This document shows, piece after piece, positions 16,745 through 26,755 of a stretch of DNA of 64,000 nt (position 1 is the first letter of the stretch; every line of letters starts with the position of its first letter). Both the position numbers and the translations under genes were made by a program. Below the pieces are notes generated by a model, which saw only the letters and a program-made list of their open reading frames with translations, was not told the DNA's origin and did no database searches. Source of the DNA: Amphibalanus amphitrite. Taxonomy: Eukaryota; Arthropoda; Thecostraca; Balanomorpha; Balanidae. The stretch lies in NCBI RefSeq assembly GCF_019059575.1, contig NW_024881709.1, positions 496,001 to 560,000 on the forward strand, read 5' to 3'.

Positions 16745-17308
16745 CTAATACGGATCGGGACACTCTATAGTGGGGCAGCAGTCTGGGAACGTGTCGCCCT
16801 TGCCGTCGACCACGTCGCAGCCGGAGGGGATCCAGTCGAGTTCGCATTGCTCGTCGTTGACCACCATATCGGTGCCGATGCAGACCAGGTGCCTGCAGCC
16901 GGGGTCGGTCCACGAGCTGCCGATCTCGAACAGTTTCTGCAGGCCGCGCGAGAAGCAGGCGCCCGGGCAGCGCGGTACCGGGCAGCACTGGGGGTACTCG
17001 GCGCCGGCGGATGGAGAGACCAGCTCACAGTCGGGCCTCGGCAGAGCCCGGAGTCCGCACGGCAGCATGCCGATCTGGTCAGTGCCGGTGCAGAACGCTC
17101 GGGTGCAGCCCTCCTCGGTCCACTCGTCGCCCTTGGAGAACCAGCGGCCCAGACTCTCGGAGAAGCAGCGGTCTGGACAGCGCAGTGTGGGACAGCAGGC
17201 GGGATACTCTGCCGACGTCGGTCCGTCGACCAGCTCGCAGTCCGGGAACGGAGGAGCCGCCAGCGGGCACGGCACAGCGCTCATTGTCGCTGACCCACGC
17301 TCGTCCAA
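16745..17308 (-). CDS. SVWC multidomain protein, exon 4 (C-terminal, domains 9b-11)
   Basis: The last coding exon starts after the acceptor TTTTCAG/TTGGAC (AG at 17310-17309) and ends with TAG at 16747-16745. It begins at a codon boundary (phase 0), matching the donors of the upstream exons. It completes SVWC domain 9 and adds two full domains: 10 (CFSESLGRWF ... CCPVPRC) and 11 (CFSRGLQKLF ... CCPTIEC). Each follows the family pattern: one Cys, a Trp followed by GC, then C, C, C, CC and C. Its 5' half is nearly identical to the starts of exons 2 and 3, so it belongs to the same duplication series. The final residues PDPY give a natural end. Confidence 0.85.
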   Translation of the reverse strand: MDERGSATMSAVPCPLAAPPFPDCELVDGPTSAEYPACCPTLRCPDRCFSESLGRWFSKGDEWTEEGCTRAFCTGTDQIGMLPCGLRALPRPDCELVSPSAGAEYPQCCPVPRCPGACFSRGLQKLFEIGSSWTDPGCRHLVCIGTDMVVNDEQCELDWIPSGCDVVDGKGDTFPDCCPTIECPDPY

Positions 17309-18054
17309 CTGAAAACATAGCGGTTTAGTCGCCTGCTTAGTCAGGAGGTAAATGACAAAAACAGTACAAAGTGGTTATTGATAGATCTGTGAACTGAGAC
17401 TGAGTTATATGTGCCTTCGTGACAATCCAAAGAAAGGACCCTTGTAAATGCTGATGAAGAAATAAGGTTTTGTGAAGGCAAATAGCCATTAAATTGCAAT
17501 GATCATAGAGTGGCTAAAGGTGGTGATCACTGATCACTTAGCAGTTATCGCTCCCTACCTTTACGGGTATGACCGTTTTGGCTTTAAGATCGATGCCGGC
17601 TGATGAGTTCAGACCTAAATTGGTAGCTGTCTAGCTGACAAATGTACGTAGATCGAAAGCATCTCAAGTCTCAATATAATCACCTTCTCGCAAACCACTT
17701 CTGCCCATGTTGTAGGCATCGCGGCAATAAAAATATGACAAGAGGTGGCGCCATGACTGAGCCCTGATGAACCCTTCCTATAAACTTATGTTTACAACCA
17801 AGAATTTCAACTACTTAGCATAACTCAACTTTAAGCTTAAGTAGTGCTAAATTACCCTGTAAACGAGTCATCTATTGGATGTAGTAATTATCCATTTGTA
17901 TATTTTTTTTTTGAATCAGTAATAATTCTTCATATGAATTTATATCAAATGTGATACTAATATGGTCATTTTTCAATTTTCGGCTCAGTTCCCGCAATTG
18001 TAACTTGCTTGTGCAGATGATGCCTGTTGAGTAGAAAGGAAATATTTTACTTAC
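17309..18054 (-). other. intron 3 of the SVWC gene
   Basis: Bounded by donor ACC/GTAAGT (18054-18049, read on the minus strand) and acceptor TTTTCAG (AG 17310-17309). No gene or recognisable repeat lies inside. Confidence 0.75.
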
Positions 18055-18705
18055 GGTACATTTAGTCTTGATGCAGCCAGGTTCCGTCCACGTTTTCCCG
18101 GGAGCGAAGAAACGGTCGAGGGCTTTGGAGTGGCACTCTCGGCAAGTGACCTTCGGACAACACTCGGGGTACTCCAAACTGTCATCACCGTCATCAACAG
18201 AGCAGGGGTAGCCGGGAGGAATTCTAATCAGACCGCATCCTTTACCGGATACAGCCCCTCCCTGTTCACAGGTGGCCTGACCACACCCGGGCAGCGTCCA
18301 GGTCTCCCCGACGGCAAAGTGTCGATCGAGCTCCTCCACATAGCAGGGCCTGTCGGTCTCGCACTCGACAGAGACGCAGCAGGCGGGGTAGTCGGCCGAG
18401 GCGTTGCCCGGTACCACACGACAGTTGGGCCCGTCGGCGGCCACCAGTCCACATGGCAGCAAGACCACCTGGTCAGTGTCCACACAGCGGGCTCGGGTGC
18501 AGCCCTCCTCGGTCCACTCGTCGCCCTTGGAGAACCAGCGGCCCAAACTCTCGGAGAAACAGCGGTCTGGACAGCGCAGTGTGGGGCAGCAGGCGGGGTA
18601 CTCTGCCGACGTCGGTCCGTCGACCAGCTCGCAGTCCGGGAACGGAGGGGCCGCCAGCGGGCACGGCACAGCGCTGAGAACTACCGTGTTGGTCGCACTG
18701 TCCAC
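18055..18705 (-). CDS. SVWC multidomain protein, exon 3 (domains 6b-9a)
   Basis: This exon has exactly 651 nt (217 codons, phase 0 at both ends), between acceptor TTTCCAG/GTGGAC and donor ACC/GTAAGT. It completes domain 6, encodes two whole SVWC domains (7: CFSESLGRWF...; 8: CYVEELDRHF...) and opens domain 9 up to its third cysteine. The intron therefore always interrupts the domain after Cys3. Its first two thirds are almost identical to exon 2, but its last third (CHSKALDRFFAPGKTWTEPGC) has diverged from it. Confidence 0.85.
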
Positions 18706-18793
18706 CTGGAAACGATATAAGATGGGACACATATACAATGCCAGAACATCGCACAGGGTACAGGGATAACATCAAATATGAATCTAGCTTTTA

Positions 18794-19952
18794 CCCTGCG
18801 CCCCGCTGGGGGTCCTGGAGTTTCACGTCCTGCTGGGGGTATTTTTGAACACCCCGTTTCTAACTCGGCTCGTGGGCCAGCCACGTAGCAAGACGACGTA
18901 GGCGTCGTTCGAAAGAGCGTCAAAAAAATGAAATAACTTCGGTCAATTTTTAGGTCAGGGCAAAGGTCAGGTTCAAAATGCAAGTTCCTACAGTATCGGC
19001 CTTGCACCGTAGTTGCCGAAGAATGGACTGAGACTGATTGTCCAAAACGTGTTCTTAGCCTACCAAAACAATATTCGTTGCATACAATGTCATTCAAAGG
19101 TCAAGGTCAAGGTCAGGTCAGGTCAGGTCAGGTCACCAAAAACAAAATATAGAAAAGGGCATGTGCGACACATGTTTTATGGGTCATTTTACTCATAGAA
19201 TTCAATAGGCACACTCAATAAGTGATATGGACTACCTCTGGATGAATTTCAGGTTGAGGTCAGGTCAAGGTCAGGTCAAGTGAGGTCAAATTTTGAAGTT
19301 GGTTGTTAAGGCCTAAAAAGGTGTCTATCTGATGCAGTTTTTCACGACGAATCGAATGGTGCTTTTTTTGTTTCCGTACGAGGTCTAGAACTTAAAAAAA
19401 AATCATTTTTCAAAATTTTTGTTTGTCGTGACGTCATAAAAATTTGAATAACTCCCACATTTTTGAACCGATTCTTCTAAAAATTGGTATGTAGGTGCAA
19501 ATAGACCACTTCTTTGACATATATTCCGGTTTTTTCGATACACTCAAAATTTTGGATTTTATAAATATTTTCCCAAAAAAAGTCAGTTTTTTGAAAGAAA
19601 AAAATTGGGCCCAAATCCAAAGTTTTCAAAAAACCGAGATAGCCATTTGATAGACAAAGTAAAATCACGTATAACCTTTTTTGTTACGTCTTGATTCCTT
19701 AAAAAATGAAGATGTTAGCGGCGTTTGAAATTTTGCCGTTTTTAAGGCGAAAATGGCGAACATGACGTCACTAAAACGTCAATTTCTCAAAAATTTTCCG
19801 ACGGATTTCGATCAAATTTTCAGGAAACGTGTCAAATTGATGTATGATAAGGTACTGAAAGTTTGACGTGGCTGGCGTAACGCGTTTAGAAGTTATTGGC
19901 GAAAAACGGGAGGGGGGCAGATTCTGCCCCCCCCCCCCCAGCGGGGCGCGGG
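18794..19952. mobile_element. non-autonomous DNA element with G-rich inverted ends
   Basis: The left end CCCTGCGCCCCGCTGGGGG and the inverted right end CCCGCGCCCCGCTGGGGG share a perfect 15-base GCGCCCCGCTGGGGG. Just inside the right end is a G-run/C-run hairpin (GGGGGCAGATTCTGCCCCC). The flanking bases (TTTA / ATAA) are a degraded TTAA-like site. There is no coding potential. The interior contains overlapping AGGTCA arrays. Confidence 0.55.
19094..19134 (+). repeat. AGGTCA array
   Basis: Seven overlapping AAGGTCA/AGGTC units lie head to tail. AGGTCA is the nuclear-receptor half-site. A second, looser cluster lies at 19255-19290. The same motif recurs inside repeats at 37.7, 38.2, 43.3-43.5, 54.9 and 55.1 kb. 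Confidence 0.8.
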
Positions 19953-20277
19953 ATAACTCCCTATCAAATTGAGCTAGCGAGTCGGGAAAGCCACCAATGG
20001 ACTCAAGAAGACCTGCCAAATCGAATAATATGCGACATGACCTACTTCAACCAAGTTCGTGACATGGAGGTGCGTGACCTGAGGTCAACACCCTAAGTTG
20101 ACCTCACTCAAATAAAAATTATATCATTTGGCGCGCCTGAGCGAGGCGAACACGATGCTGCCAAAATCGCGGCTCTGCGGCCATTTTTTTGCGAAGTTAT
20201 TCTCCAAAAACGGAACCGTACCTTGGGGCACTTGACCTGACCTCAGAGGTCACCGGTTGACTTAGGACCTTAAAATC

Positions 20278-22224
20278 GGGTAGGGAAGGGTGGGGTAATT
20301 TGAACATGTGGGGCAAACATAGTGTGAAAAACACAAAATTACGGAAAATCCATAAGTGGCATGACAATAAGACCAATGAGGGAAATTATCGTAACTAAAA
20401 GGGCTATCATATGAACGGGGTTTAACCCGGCGGCCGCTGGGCCTCCGCGCCACCCGCCGGCCGCTGGGGGGGGGGGCATAAAGTTGCCCCCCCTTTACTT
20501 CTGCGACGATATCGTCGCAACGCAAAGAGATAGAGAAGCGAAACTTTGCACACATCTTCCTGAATACCTAGCCGAGGTTGTGTCCAAATTTGGTGTCGAT
20601 CCCATTTGAAATGACGTCACAGTGACGTCATAAGTGAAATTATAGATTTGCGACTCTCATATTCCTCACGATACATCACATATATTGGACCGAATATAAA
20701 GGGCCGATTATTGGTCAGAAACTAGATGGAAGTGTAGTAATATGTTTTAGGATGACAGCAGGTGCTGTCTAGTTCATTTACAGTCGAGTTTCATGCTCAG
20801 CGTCATCAGAAACGGTCCATATCGGAAAACGACAAAACTTTATGACGTCACTGTGACGTCATCTTAGGTGCTACAACCACCAAACTTTCCTCAAACATTG
20901 CCTAGGTATTCATTTGAAGCTATGCCAAGTTTCACGTTCGTAGCTCATCAGGTTTCGGAGATATTTCACAAAACGTAAAGGGGGGCAACTTTATGCCCCC
21001 CCCCCCAGCGGCTCGTGGGTTAAAGTTTCAGGGAATGAAGATGTTGACGCACACTGTAAAAAATCAATTTCGCAAGTAAAAACGCCTAAAAACACGTCAT
21101 TGCAACTTCATTGCAGCGCAAAATCTTGCATTGCTAGCGCCTATTACGCAACGGCTTTTGTTGTACAATGACCTAATCAGTGCCTTCAATCCAAGAAATT
21201 TGCTTTTGAAACTGTTTTTAAATATGTCAAAATAACTTTTAGCGTGGGGTAATTTGAACATAGTGTAAGAATTTCAGTGAAAACAGGGATAGCTCCGAAA
21301 AAACAACGTTCCCAGTTTTTTTTGCCAATATTTTCGACCCAAAGCAGTAGCAGATTAGTGATACCAGTTTTATAAAATTTACGTCTAATATCCGTCTAGT
21401 GTCCGGTATTTTCGTTGATTTCCGTTCAAAAATGTTAAAGTCAGCCATTTGTCCAAATATGTCCGAAAATTGCGCATTAATCAACACTCAAAAATGTCAT
21501 TTGAATTGCTTATGATGTAATTTTACCAGCCGAAAAATGTTTATTATATTGAGAGCTTAACAAGCTTTCCGTTCGCGGTCGCCAATCAATGCTATGCACG
21601 ATTACTTTATAAAAAGCGCTGAAGTGTAGCAAGCCATCGTCCAATGTTGTCCAGTCTGCTACCTTTGTCCAACCAATTCCGAATTGTACATTGGACAAAA
21701 TCAGAACTCCAAATGTCCAGGTTTCTATTGGCACCTGACCACTATAACAGATGCAGTAAGGTTGGGAGAGGTTTTATCGGACAAAAATGATAGACGTTCT
21801 GTTAATTGAAGAGAGGCGAATTCTTTCAACTGACCGGAGTGCAGCGTGCAGATATTGATACTCTGCAACTGTTATTTTTGTTGTTGTGTTGATTTTTCAA
21901 GTGAAGGTATGTTTAGAATTGTTCTGCCTATTTGTTTATGGGTCAACCAACATCGGTGCTGGCGAGACTATCGTTTTTATGACAGGTAAAGGCAGTATGT
22001 TCAAATTACCCCACGGTGGGGCAATTTGAACACACCGTGACTTGGTGGAGAAAAGAGGCTATGCTATTCAAGGTATGCTCGGCTCGTCCAAAAATGAGGC
22101 TTGCTTGGTGAAAGCAAGTGACACTTGCGCTACTGAATCAGTTTTTCTTCATCCAGGGTTGAGCTGGAATTTGGTACAACGGATAAGACGTAAAAATATG
22201 TTCAAATTACCCCACACTACCCTA
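20278..22224. mobile_element. DNA element bounded by inverted GGGGTAATTTGAACAT ends
   Basis: The left end (20278-20307) and inverted right end (22197-22224) share GGGTAG and GTGGGGTAATTTGAACAT. Further copies of the motif at 21243, about 21997 (inverted) and 22014 suggest a nested or compound structure. Another element (20426-21019) sits inside it. No transposase is readable. Confidence 0.55.
20426..21019. mobile_element. TTAA-flanked non-autonomous (piggyBac-like) element
   Basis: The element is flanked by TTAA at 20422-20425 and 21020-21023 and starts with CCC at both ends. A shared inverted block GCCGCTGGGG...GCATAAAGTTGCCCCCC near each end forms a G-run/C-run hairpin. The interior has two TGACGTCA-containing stretches (about 20612-20632 and 20842-20861). 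It is about 594 bp with no coding capacity. Confidence 0.65.
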
Positions 22225-22259
22225 TCAATCTCTGCGTCTCGTAACGACGCACACGCTCG

Positions 22260-22375
22260 TTTTTTTCCGCGAAGCGCTAGCTCCACCTGGGGCGAAACGG
22301 CGAAGGGGGAGGGTCGTACCCGCCCCCCCCCCCTCGGCCAGCGCGTATGTAGAAAACCAATAGGTCTGGCGAGGG
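22260..22375. mobile_element. end of another TTAA-type element
   Basis: A G-run/C-run hairpin at about 22305-22335 is followed by an end reading, on the minus strand, TTAACCCTCGCCAGACC (TTAA at 22376-22379), very close to the right end of the element at 54782-55723. I could not place the partner end. Confidence 0.45.
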
Positions 22376-22720
22376 TTAACTGACTTCAACTTACCTCAGA
22401 TTGATTATCTATGGGACGATTTGTTCCATAATGCAAAGATGAATAAAAATTACCTTTTTTAACTCCATTGACCTTGGGACCTGACCTTGAATGCTAGAAA
22501 AGACCAATAAACTTATCTTATTGTTTGACAATTTTCGACTCCGCTCACCGCTTGTTCCTATACGGGATTCAGCAGCCAAGTGGTGTAAATCGTACAGAGC
22601 CCCCCCCCCCTTCCCCCGGACAGGACGTGGTGCGGAAGCTATGGAGTCGTGACGATGCGCTGTATAAACGAAATCGGTACATCTCATTTCGATATCCACC
22701 GTCCCAGAGTAGGTACTTAC

Positions 22721-23371
22721 CCCACACTTGACCTTTGTGCAGCCTGGGCCTGTCCAGGTATCTCCAGGCCCGAAGAAGCGGTCGAGGATCTCGGAGTAGC
22801 ACTCAGGGCATGTGACTCTTGGACAACACTCGGGGTACTCCAAACTGTCATCACCGTCGTTCAGGGAGCAGGGATAGCCGGGAGGAATCCCAATCAGACC
22901 GCATCCTTTACCGGAGACAGCCCCTCCCTGTTCACAGGTGGCCTGACCACACCCGGGCAGCGTCCAGGTCTCCCCGACGGCAAAATGTCGATCGAGCTCC
23001 TCCACATAGCAGGGCCTGTCGATCTCGCACTCGACAGAGACGCAGCAGGCGGGGTAGTCGGCCGAGGCGTTGCCGGGTACCACACGACAGTTGGGCCCGT
23101 CGGCGGCCACCAGTCCACACGGCAGCAAGGCCACCTGGTCAGTGTCCACACAGCGGGCTCGGGTGCAGCCCTCCTCGGTCCACTCGTCGCCCTTGGAGAA
23201 CCAGCGGCCCAGACTCTCGGAGAAACAGCGGTCTGGACAGCGCAGTATGGGGCAGCAGGCGGGGTACTCTGCCGACGTCGGTCCGTCGACCAGCTCGCAG
23301 TCCGGGAACGGAGGGGCCGCCAGCGGGCACGGCACAGCGCTGAGAACTACCGTGTTGGTCGCACTGTCCAC
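22721..23371 (-). CDS. SVWC multidomain protein, exon 2 (domains 3b-6a), recombinant exon
   Basis: This exon has 651 nt with the same phase-0 boundaries as exon 3 (acceptor TTTCCAG/GTGGAC, donor GGG/GTAAGT). It completes domain 3, encodes domains 4 and 5 and opens domain 6. Upstream of about 22895 (the exon's 5' part), the exon and its upstream intron match exon 3. Downstream of that point, the exon and its downstream intron match exon 1. The exon is therefore a junction between an exon-3-type and an exon-1-type sequence, as expected from unequal crossing-over. All eight cysteines of each domain are kept. Confidence 0.85.
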
Positions 23372-23661
23372 CTGGAAACGATATAAGATGGGACACATAT
23401 ACAATGCCAGAACATCGCACAGGGTACAGGGATAACATCAAAAATGAATCTAGCTTTTACCCTGCGCCCCGCTGGGGGTCCTGGAGTTTCACGTCCTGCT
23501 GGGGAGTATTTTTGAACACCCCGCTTTTAACTCGGCTCGTGGGCCCTTTCCCCCGGACAGGACGTGGTTGCGGAAGTTATGGAGTCGTGACGATGATGCG
23601 CTGTATAAACGAAATCGGTACCTACATCTCATTTTGATATCCACCGTTCCAGAGTACTTAC
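23372..23661 (-). other. intron 1 of the SVWC gene (290 bp)
   Basis: Its upstream end resembles 22600-22720 and its downstream end resembles 18706-18880. The two parts meet at about 23545, inside the end of a dispersed repeat (GGCTCGTGGGCC). It is a short version of intron 2. Confidence 0.75.
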
Positions 23662-24246
23662 CCCACACTTCACCTTTGTGCAGCCTGGGCCTGTCCAGGT
23701 ATCTCCAGGCCCGAAGAAGCGGTCGAGGATCTCGGAGTAACACTCAGGGCATGTGACTCTTGGACAACACTCGGGATACTCCAAACTGTCATCACCGTCG
23801 TTCAGGGAGCAGGGATAGCCGGGAGGAATCCCAACCAGGCCGCATCCCTTACCGGAGACGGCCCCTCCCTCCCTGCATGTGCCCTGGCCGCACCCGGGCA
23901 GCGTCCAGGTCTCCCCGACGGATACGTGTCGATCGAGTTCCTCCACATAGCAGGTCTGGTCGGGCTGGTGACACTCGAGTTAGGGGCAGCAGTCGGGGAA
24001 GGGCGCGTCGCTCTGGCCGGCGGCGGGGTGGCAGTCGGGCGGCAGCGGATCGACCAGAGGCGGGCAGTCGTCCAGCACCACCCTGCCGCGCAGGCAGCGG
24101 CCGCGCCGGCAGGTCGGCTCTGTCCACTGGGAACCCTCCTGGAAGTAGCGCTCCAGACCCTGCGAGAAACAGCGCCGCTGGATGCGCGCCTGGCTGCCGA
24201 GGGCCGCCAGCGTCAGCAGCAGAGCGGCCCGACGTCCGGCGGACAT
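23662..24246 (-). CDS. SVWC multidomain protein, exon 1 (signal peptide, domains 1-3a), interrupted by TAA
   Basis: The chosen ATG at 24246 starts a signal peptide (AALLLTLAALG core, cleavage around residue 20), followed by domain 1 (CFSQGLERYF ... DCCP), domain 2 (CYVEELDRHV ... CCPRVTC) and the first part of domain 3. The exon has 195 codons and ends phase 0 at GGG/GTAAGT. An in-frame TAA (23982-23980, codon 89) falls between CCP and LEC, at a site where other domains have a residue such as Lys, Arg or Thr; the frame then continues perfectly for 106 codons. SVWC (single von Willebrand factor C) domains are known from arthropod secreted proteins, including Drosophila Vago, linked to immune and nutritional responses. 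Here 11 domains would be chained (816 codons in all). It may be a new pseudogene, a null allele or a base error. Confidence 0.75.
23980..23982 (-). other. in-frame TAA inside SVWC domain 1
   Basis: TTA on the plus strand reads TAA on the minus strand, at codon 89 of exon 1. Reading stops one step before the eighth cysteine of domain 1. The distance to the next same-frame landmark (ATG at 23946) is an exact multiple of three, so no frameshift is involved. Confidence 0.9.
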
Positions 24247-24329
24247 GGTGCGCCGTCGGGAGACAACTGTCTGTCCCGGCTGCCCGAACATGTCTGCCCG
24301 GACCCAGACAGCACTGCACTCTGTCAACT

Positions 24330-26560
24330 CTGTGTGTATACTCGTATAAACACCGACAGGGTAAACCTACTTGATATTGCCCTGCTGCAATCTTCGAGAA
24401 AAAAAAAAAAACGGGCCTAATGTAAACGACAAGCGTGTGTGATACCTCAAACGTACTGAAATATGTAAACATATAGGTTCTGGTGCAGAATCTGAGGCAT
24501 CAATGTCTCATATTCTAGGTATCATTATATTTTAGTCTTTGGCCACTGTCCATGGTCGGCAGGAGATTCTTTGTGAATGGTCTGCCAAGGAGCTGGTACA
24601 AATTCCTACCTTCCCACTTTACATTATCAGGGATGTTGATATAATCTAAAAGTATTTTGTTTCGGGGCCCGCGTTCTACATACATACCTATGCACCCATA
24701 TTGCGGGCTACACGGCCTTTTATAGCCCGCGCCCATAGAACGGGTTAGGGTCGTGCCCCAGCATGTGTACCTAAGGGATGCGATCCTGGAGAAGAGGTAT
24801 GCAGTCTGACTGGCTAGTCCCCAGCTCGGCCTGCATGATAGTTGGAGTCGCCAACTTTGCGGATTGTCGGCGACTTTCAGCGACTTCTGCTACCCTTAGT
24901 TGCAGCTGCTGTTGGTCGTGGCTCGTGATGGTGCTTCTAGCAGTAGATGCCCGCGGTCGATCGGTCAGCAAGCTTCAAAACTGTGCTAAGCAGCGGCGTT
25001 AACGGTCGTAATCCTATATATGTACCTATCCTACATAGCCCGGCCGTATAGGTACGGCCTATCGCTCCGAAATTCGTAGCTGCCTATCACTTGTCAGATA
25101 CAACTACCATAGGTAGGTATGTTTGTATGTATGTATGTAATTATGTGTGTATGTTTGTATAGGTAGGTATTGACATCAAAAGCCTTCCATATATGGCGTA
25201 TACCCTTGATCTACTTATGAACAGTTGTAAAATAGTTTGCAACTTATAAGACGAAAAAAAAATCGTTTTTGAATAATCTTTGGTTGTTAATGATCAAAAT
25301 AAGAACATAAACAGGCTAAATTGGCGACCGACATTTCTCTATATGCGCCAAATGAGCCCTGCAGGGCTCGTAGGAGTCAAACTCATTCTCGTAGGTACCC
25401 ACTCGGGCCACTATTCACTAATATTAAAAAACGGTGAATACTGACTCATAAATGTGGCGAAACGTTCTGATTTTTAAAATTAATTAAAATCTAGAAAATT
25501 ATTAGCAAAGCAATGGTAGGAAGTAGGAACTAGGAAATAAATGAGCTCACAACAAAAAGTTTGTTCATTTCAGAACCACCGTGCTATTATCATTTTGTAG
25601 CCTTTTGTCTATTATTTTGATCATCTATCGAATCACCTGCGCCATAACTGTATATATTGTCTCCACTGTACAAATAATTAATAAATGCAAACGCTTTTAG
25701 TCAGAGGGATCGGTTTTGAGATAAGTAAGTTTAAATTAAGTATTGATGGCTTTCCTTATATATGTTTTTCAAATACGTTACTGTTCTTATCTTAAGCCAT
25801 TGCAGTCTTCCTTTCATTTCACCTGTTAGGAGGCTTTCCTTCTTATGTGATTCAATGTGGTGATTTCAATTTCAATTTCGGTCCCTTCTCTGGTTTAAAG
25901 TTCAAGTTGACCGTTGAGGTGCTTATTCATGTCATATTCTACATCGAATTTTTAAATAATTACATGCGTTGAATCAACCATTTTCGGTCAGACTATTGGG
26001 AGGATCTCATCCAGCCCTCAACAATTTTCTTTCAAAACACCAATCCATTTATTGAATGGGCAGCTGATTGTGACGCCTAGAACTTGCAGAAGAAAAGCCG
26101 TTTTCCTATCGCCATTTTCGAGTCAATTCTTCGCCCAATTTAATCAAATCACACTAATTCCTAGTGGAAAATGGAAGCCTTTTCTCTCTGATAGGTTGAA
26201 GCGATACCATACCGCAAGTACCGGCTTGTTATACCGTTTTTCACCCTTAGTAGCGGGTCTGCATTTATGCCCATATATGGTCATCAAAGGTCCATTTATT
26301 TACCAATCATTTTTTTATCTTCGCCTCATAGTTTCCCCAACTGATATGTGATAATTGATATGCATTCATTGAATATTATTCTATCCTGATCCTGGCTTTC
26401 AAGAAAAGCTGCAAAAACAGTATCTTGTAGACCTAATTCTATGCATTTTAACATCAATGACCATATCAATATGATCAACTTCAAATATCTAGTTTAGAAA
26501 AACACTAGAGGTAAACCACACGCCAACTTGCCATTGACCTAACCATCCTGCGGCCTCCCC
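24330..26560. other. intergenic, divergent SVWC / BTB promoter interval
   Basis: AT-rich sequence without a recognisable gene. It includes a short TATG/TAGG-rich microsatellite (25110-25172). Minus-strand TATA-like bases around 24341-24346 could serve the SVWC gene, but no clear initiator follows. Confidence 0.4.
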
Positions 26561-26566
26561 TCTTCC

Positions 26567-26569
26567 AGG
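26567..26569 (+). other. 3' splice site before the BTB start codon
   Basis: A pyrimidine-rich CCCCTCTTCCAG/G lies directly before ATG (26570). The first coding exon therefore follows at least one non-coding 5' exon, not identified here. Confidence 0.65.
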
Positions 26570-26755
26570 ATGTCTGAGAGCCAGGAATTTTGTCTGCGCT
26601 GGAATGACTTCCACAGCAGCTTCCACATGTCGCTGGAGGCGCTGCGTGGTGACGACTCATTCACAGATGTCACTCTCTCGTGCGGCGGGCACCTGTTCAA
26701 GGCACATAGGGTCATACTCTCAGCTTGTTCAGCACACTTCAAGGACATACTCAAG
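26570..26755 (+). CDS. BTB-BED transcription factor, common exon 1 (BTB N-terminal half)
   Basis: 62 codons, starting MSESQEFCLRWNDFHSSF, the signature N-terminus of the arthropod lola/tramtrack/Broad/mod(mdg4) BTB group, and running through SFTDVTLSCGG and FKAHRVILSACS to FKDILK. It ends phase 0 at AAG/GTGAGC. The BTB domain dimerises or oligomerises and positions linked DNA-binding domains on chromatin. It is the common 5' exon of at least four predicted isoforms whose ends lie at 30.0, 32.2, 33.6 and 44.5 kb. I cannot assign an orthologue: the BTB half resembles the whole group, and the BED ends do not match lola (C2H2) or mod(mdg4) (FLYWCH). Confidence 0.92.

Larger units (their letters stand above)
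18706..22720 (-). other. intron 2 of the SVWC gene, 4 kb, packed with DNA transposons
   Basis: Bounded by GGG/GTAAGT (22720-22715) and TTTCCAG (18707-18706). The homologous intron 1 has only 290 bp; both share the same two end segments, and the extra 3.7 kb here is transposon-derived sequence. Confidence 0.75.

Noticed and set aside
22649..23386. 245-codon plus-strand frame over SVWC exon 2 (and the like over exons 1, 3 and 4)
   Set aside because: Antisense shadow; the minus strand carries the cysteine pattern and splice sites.
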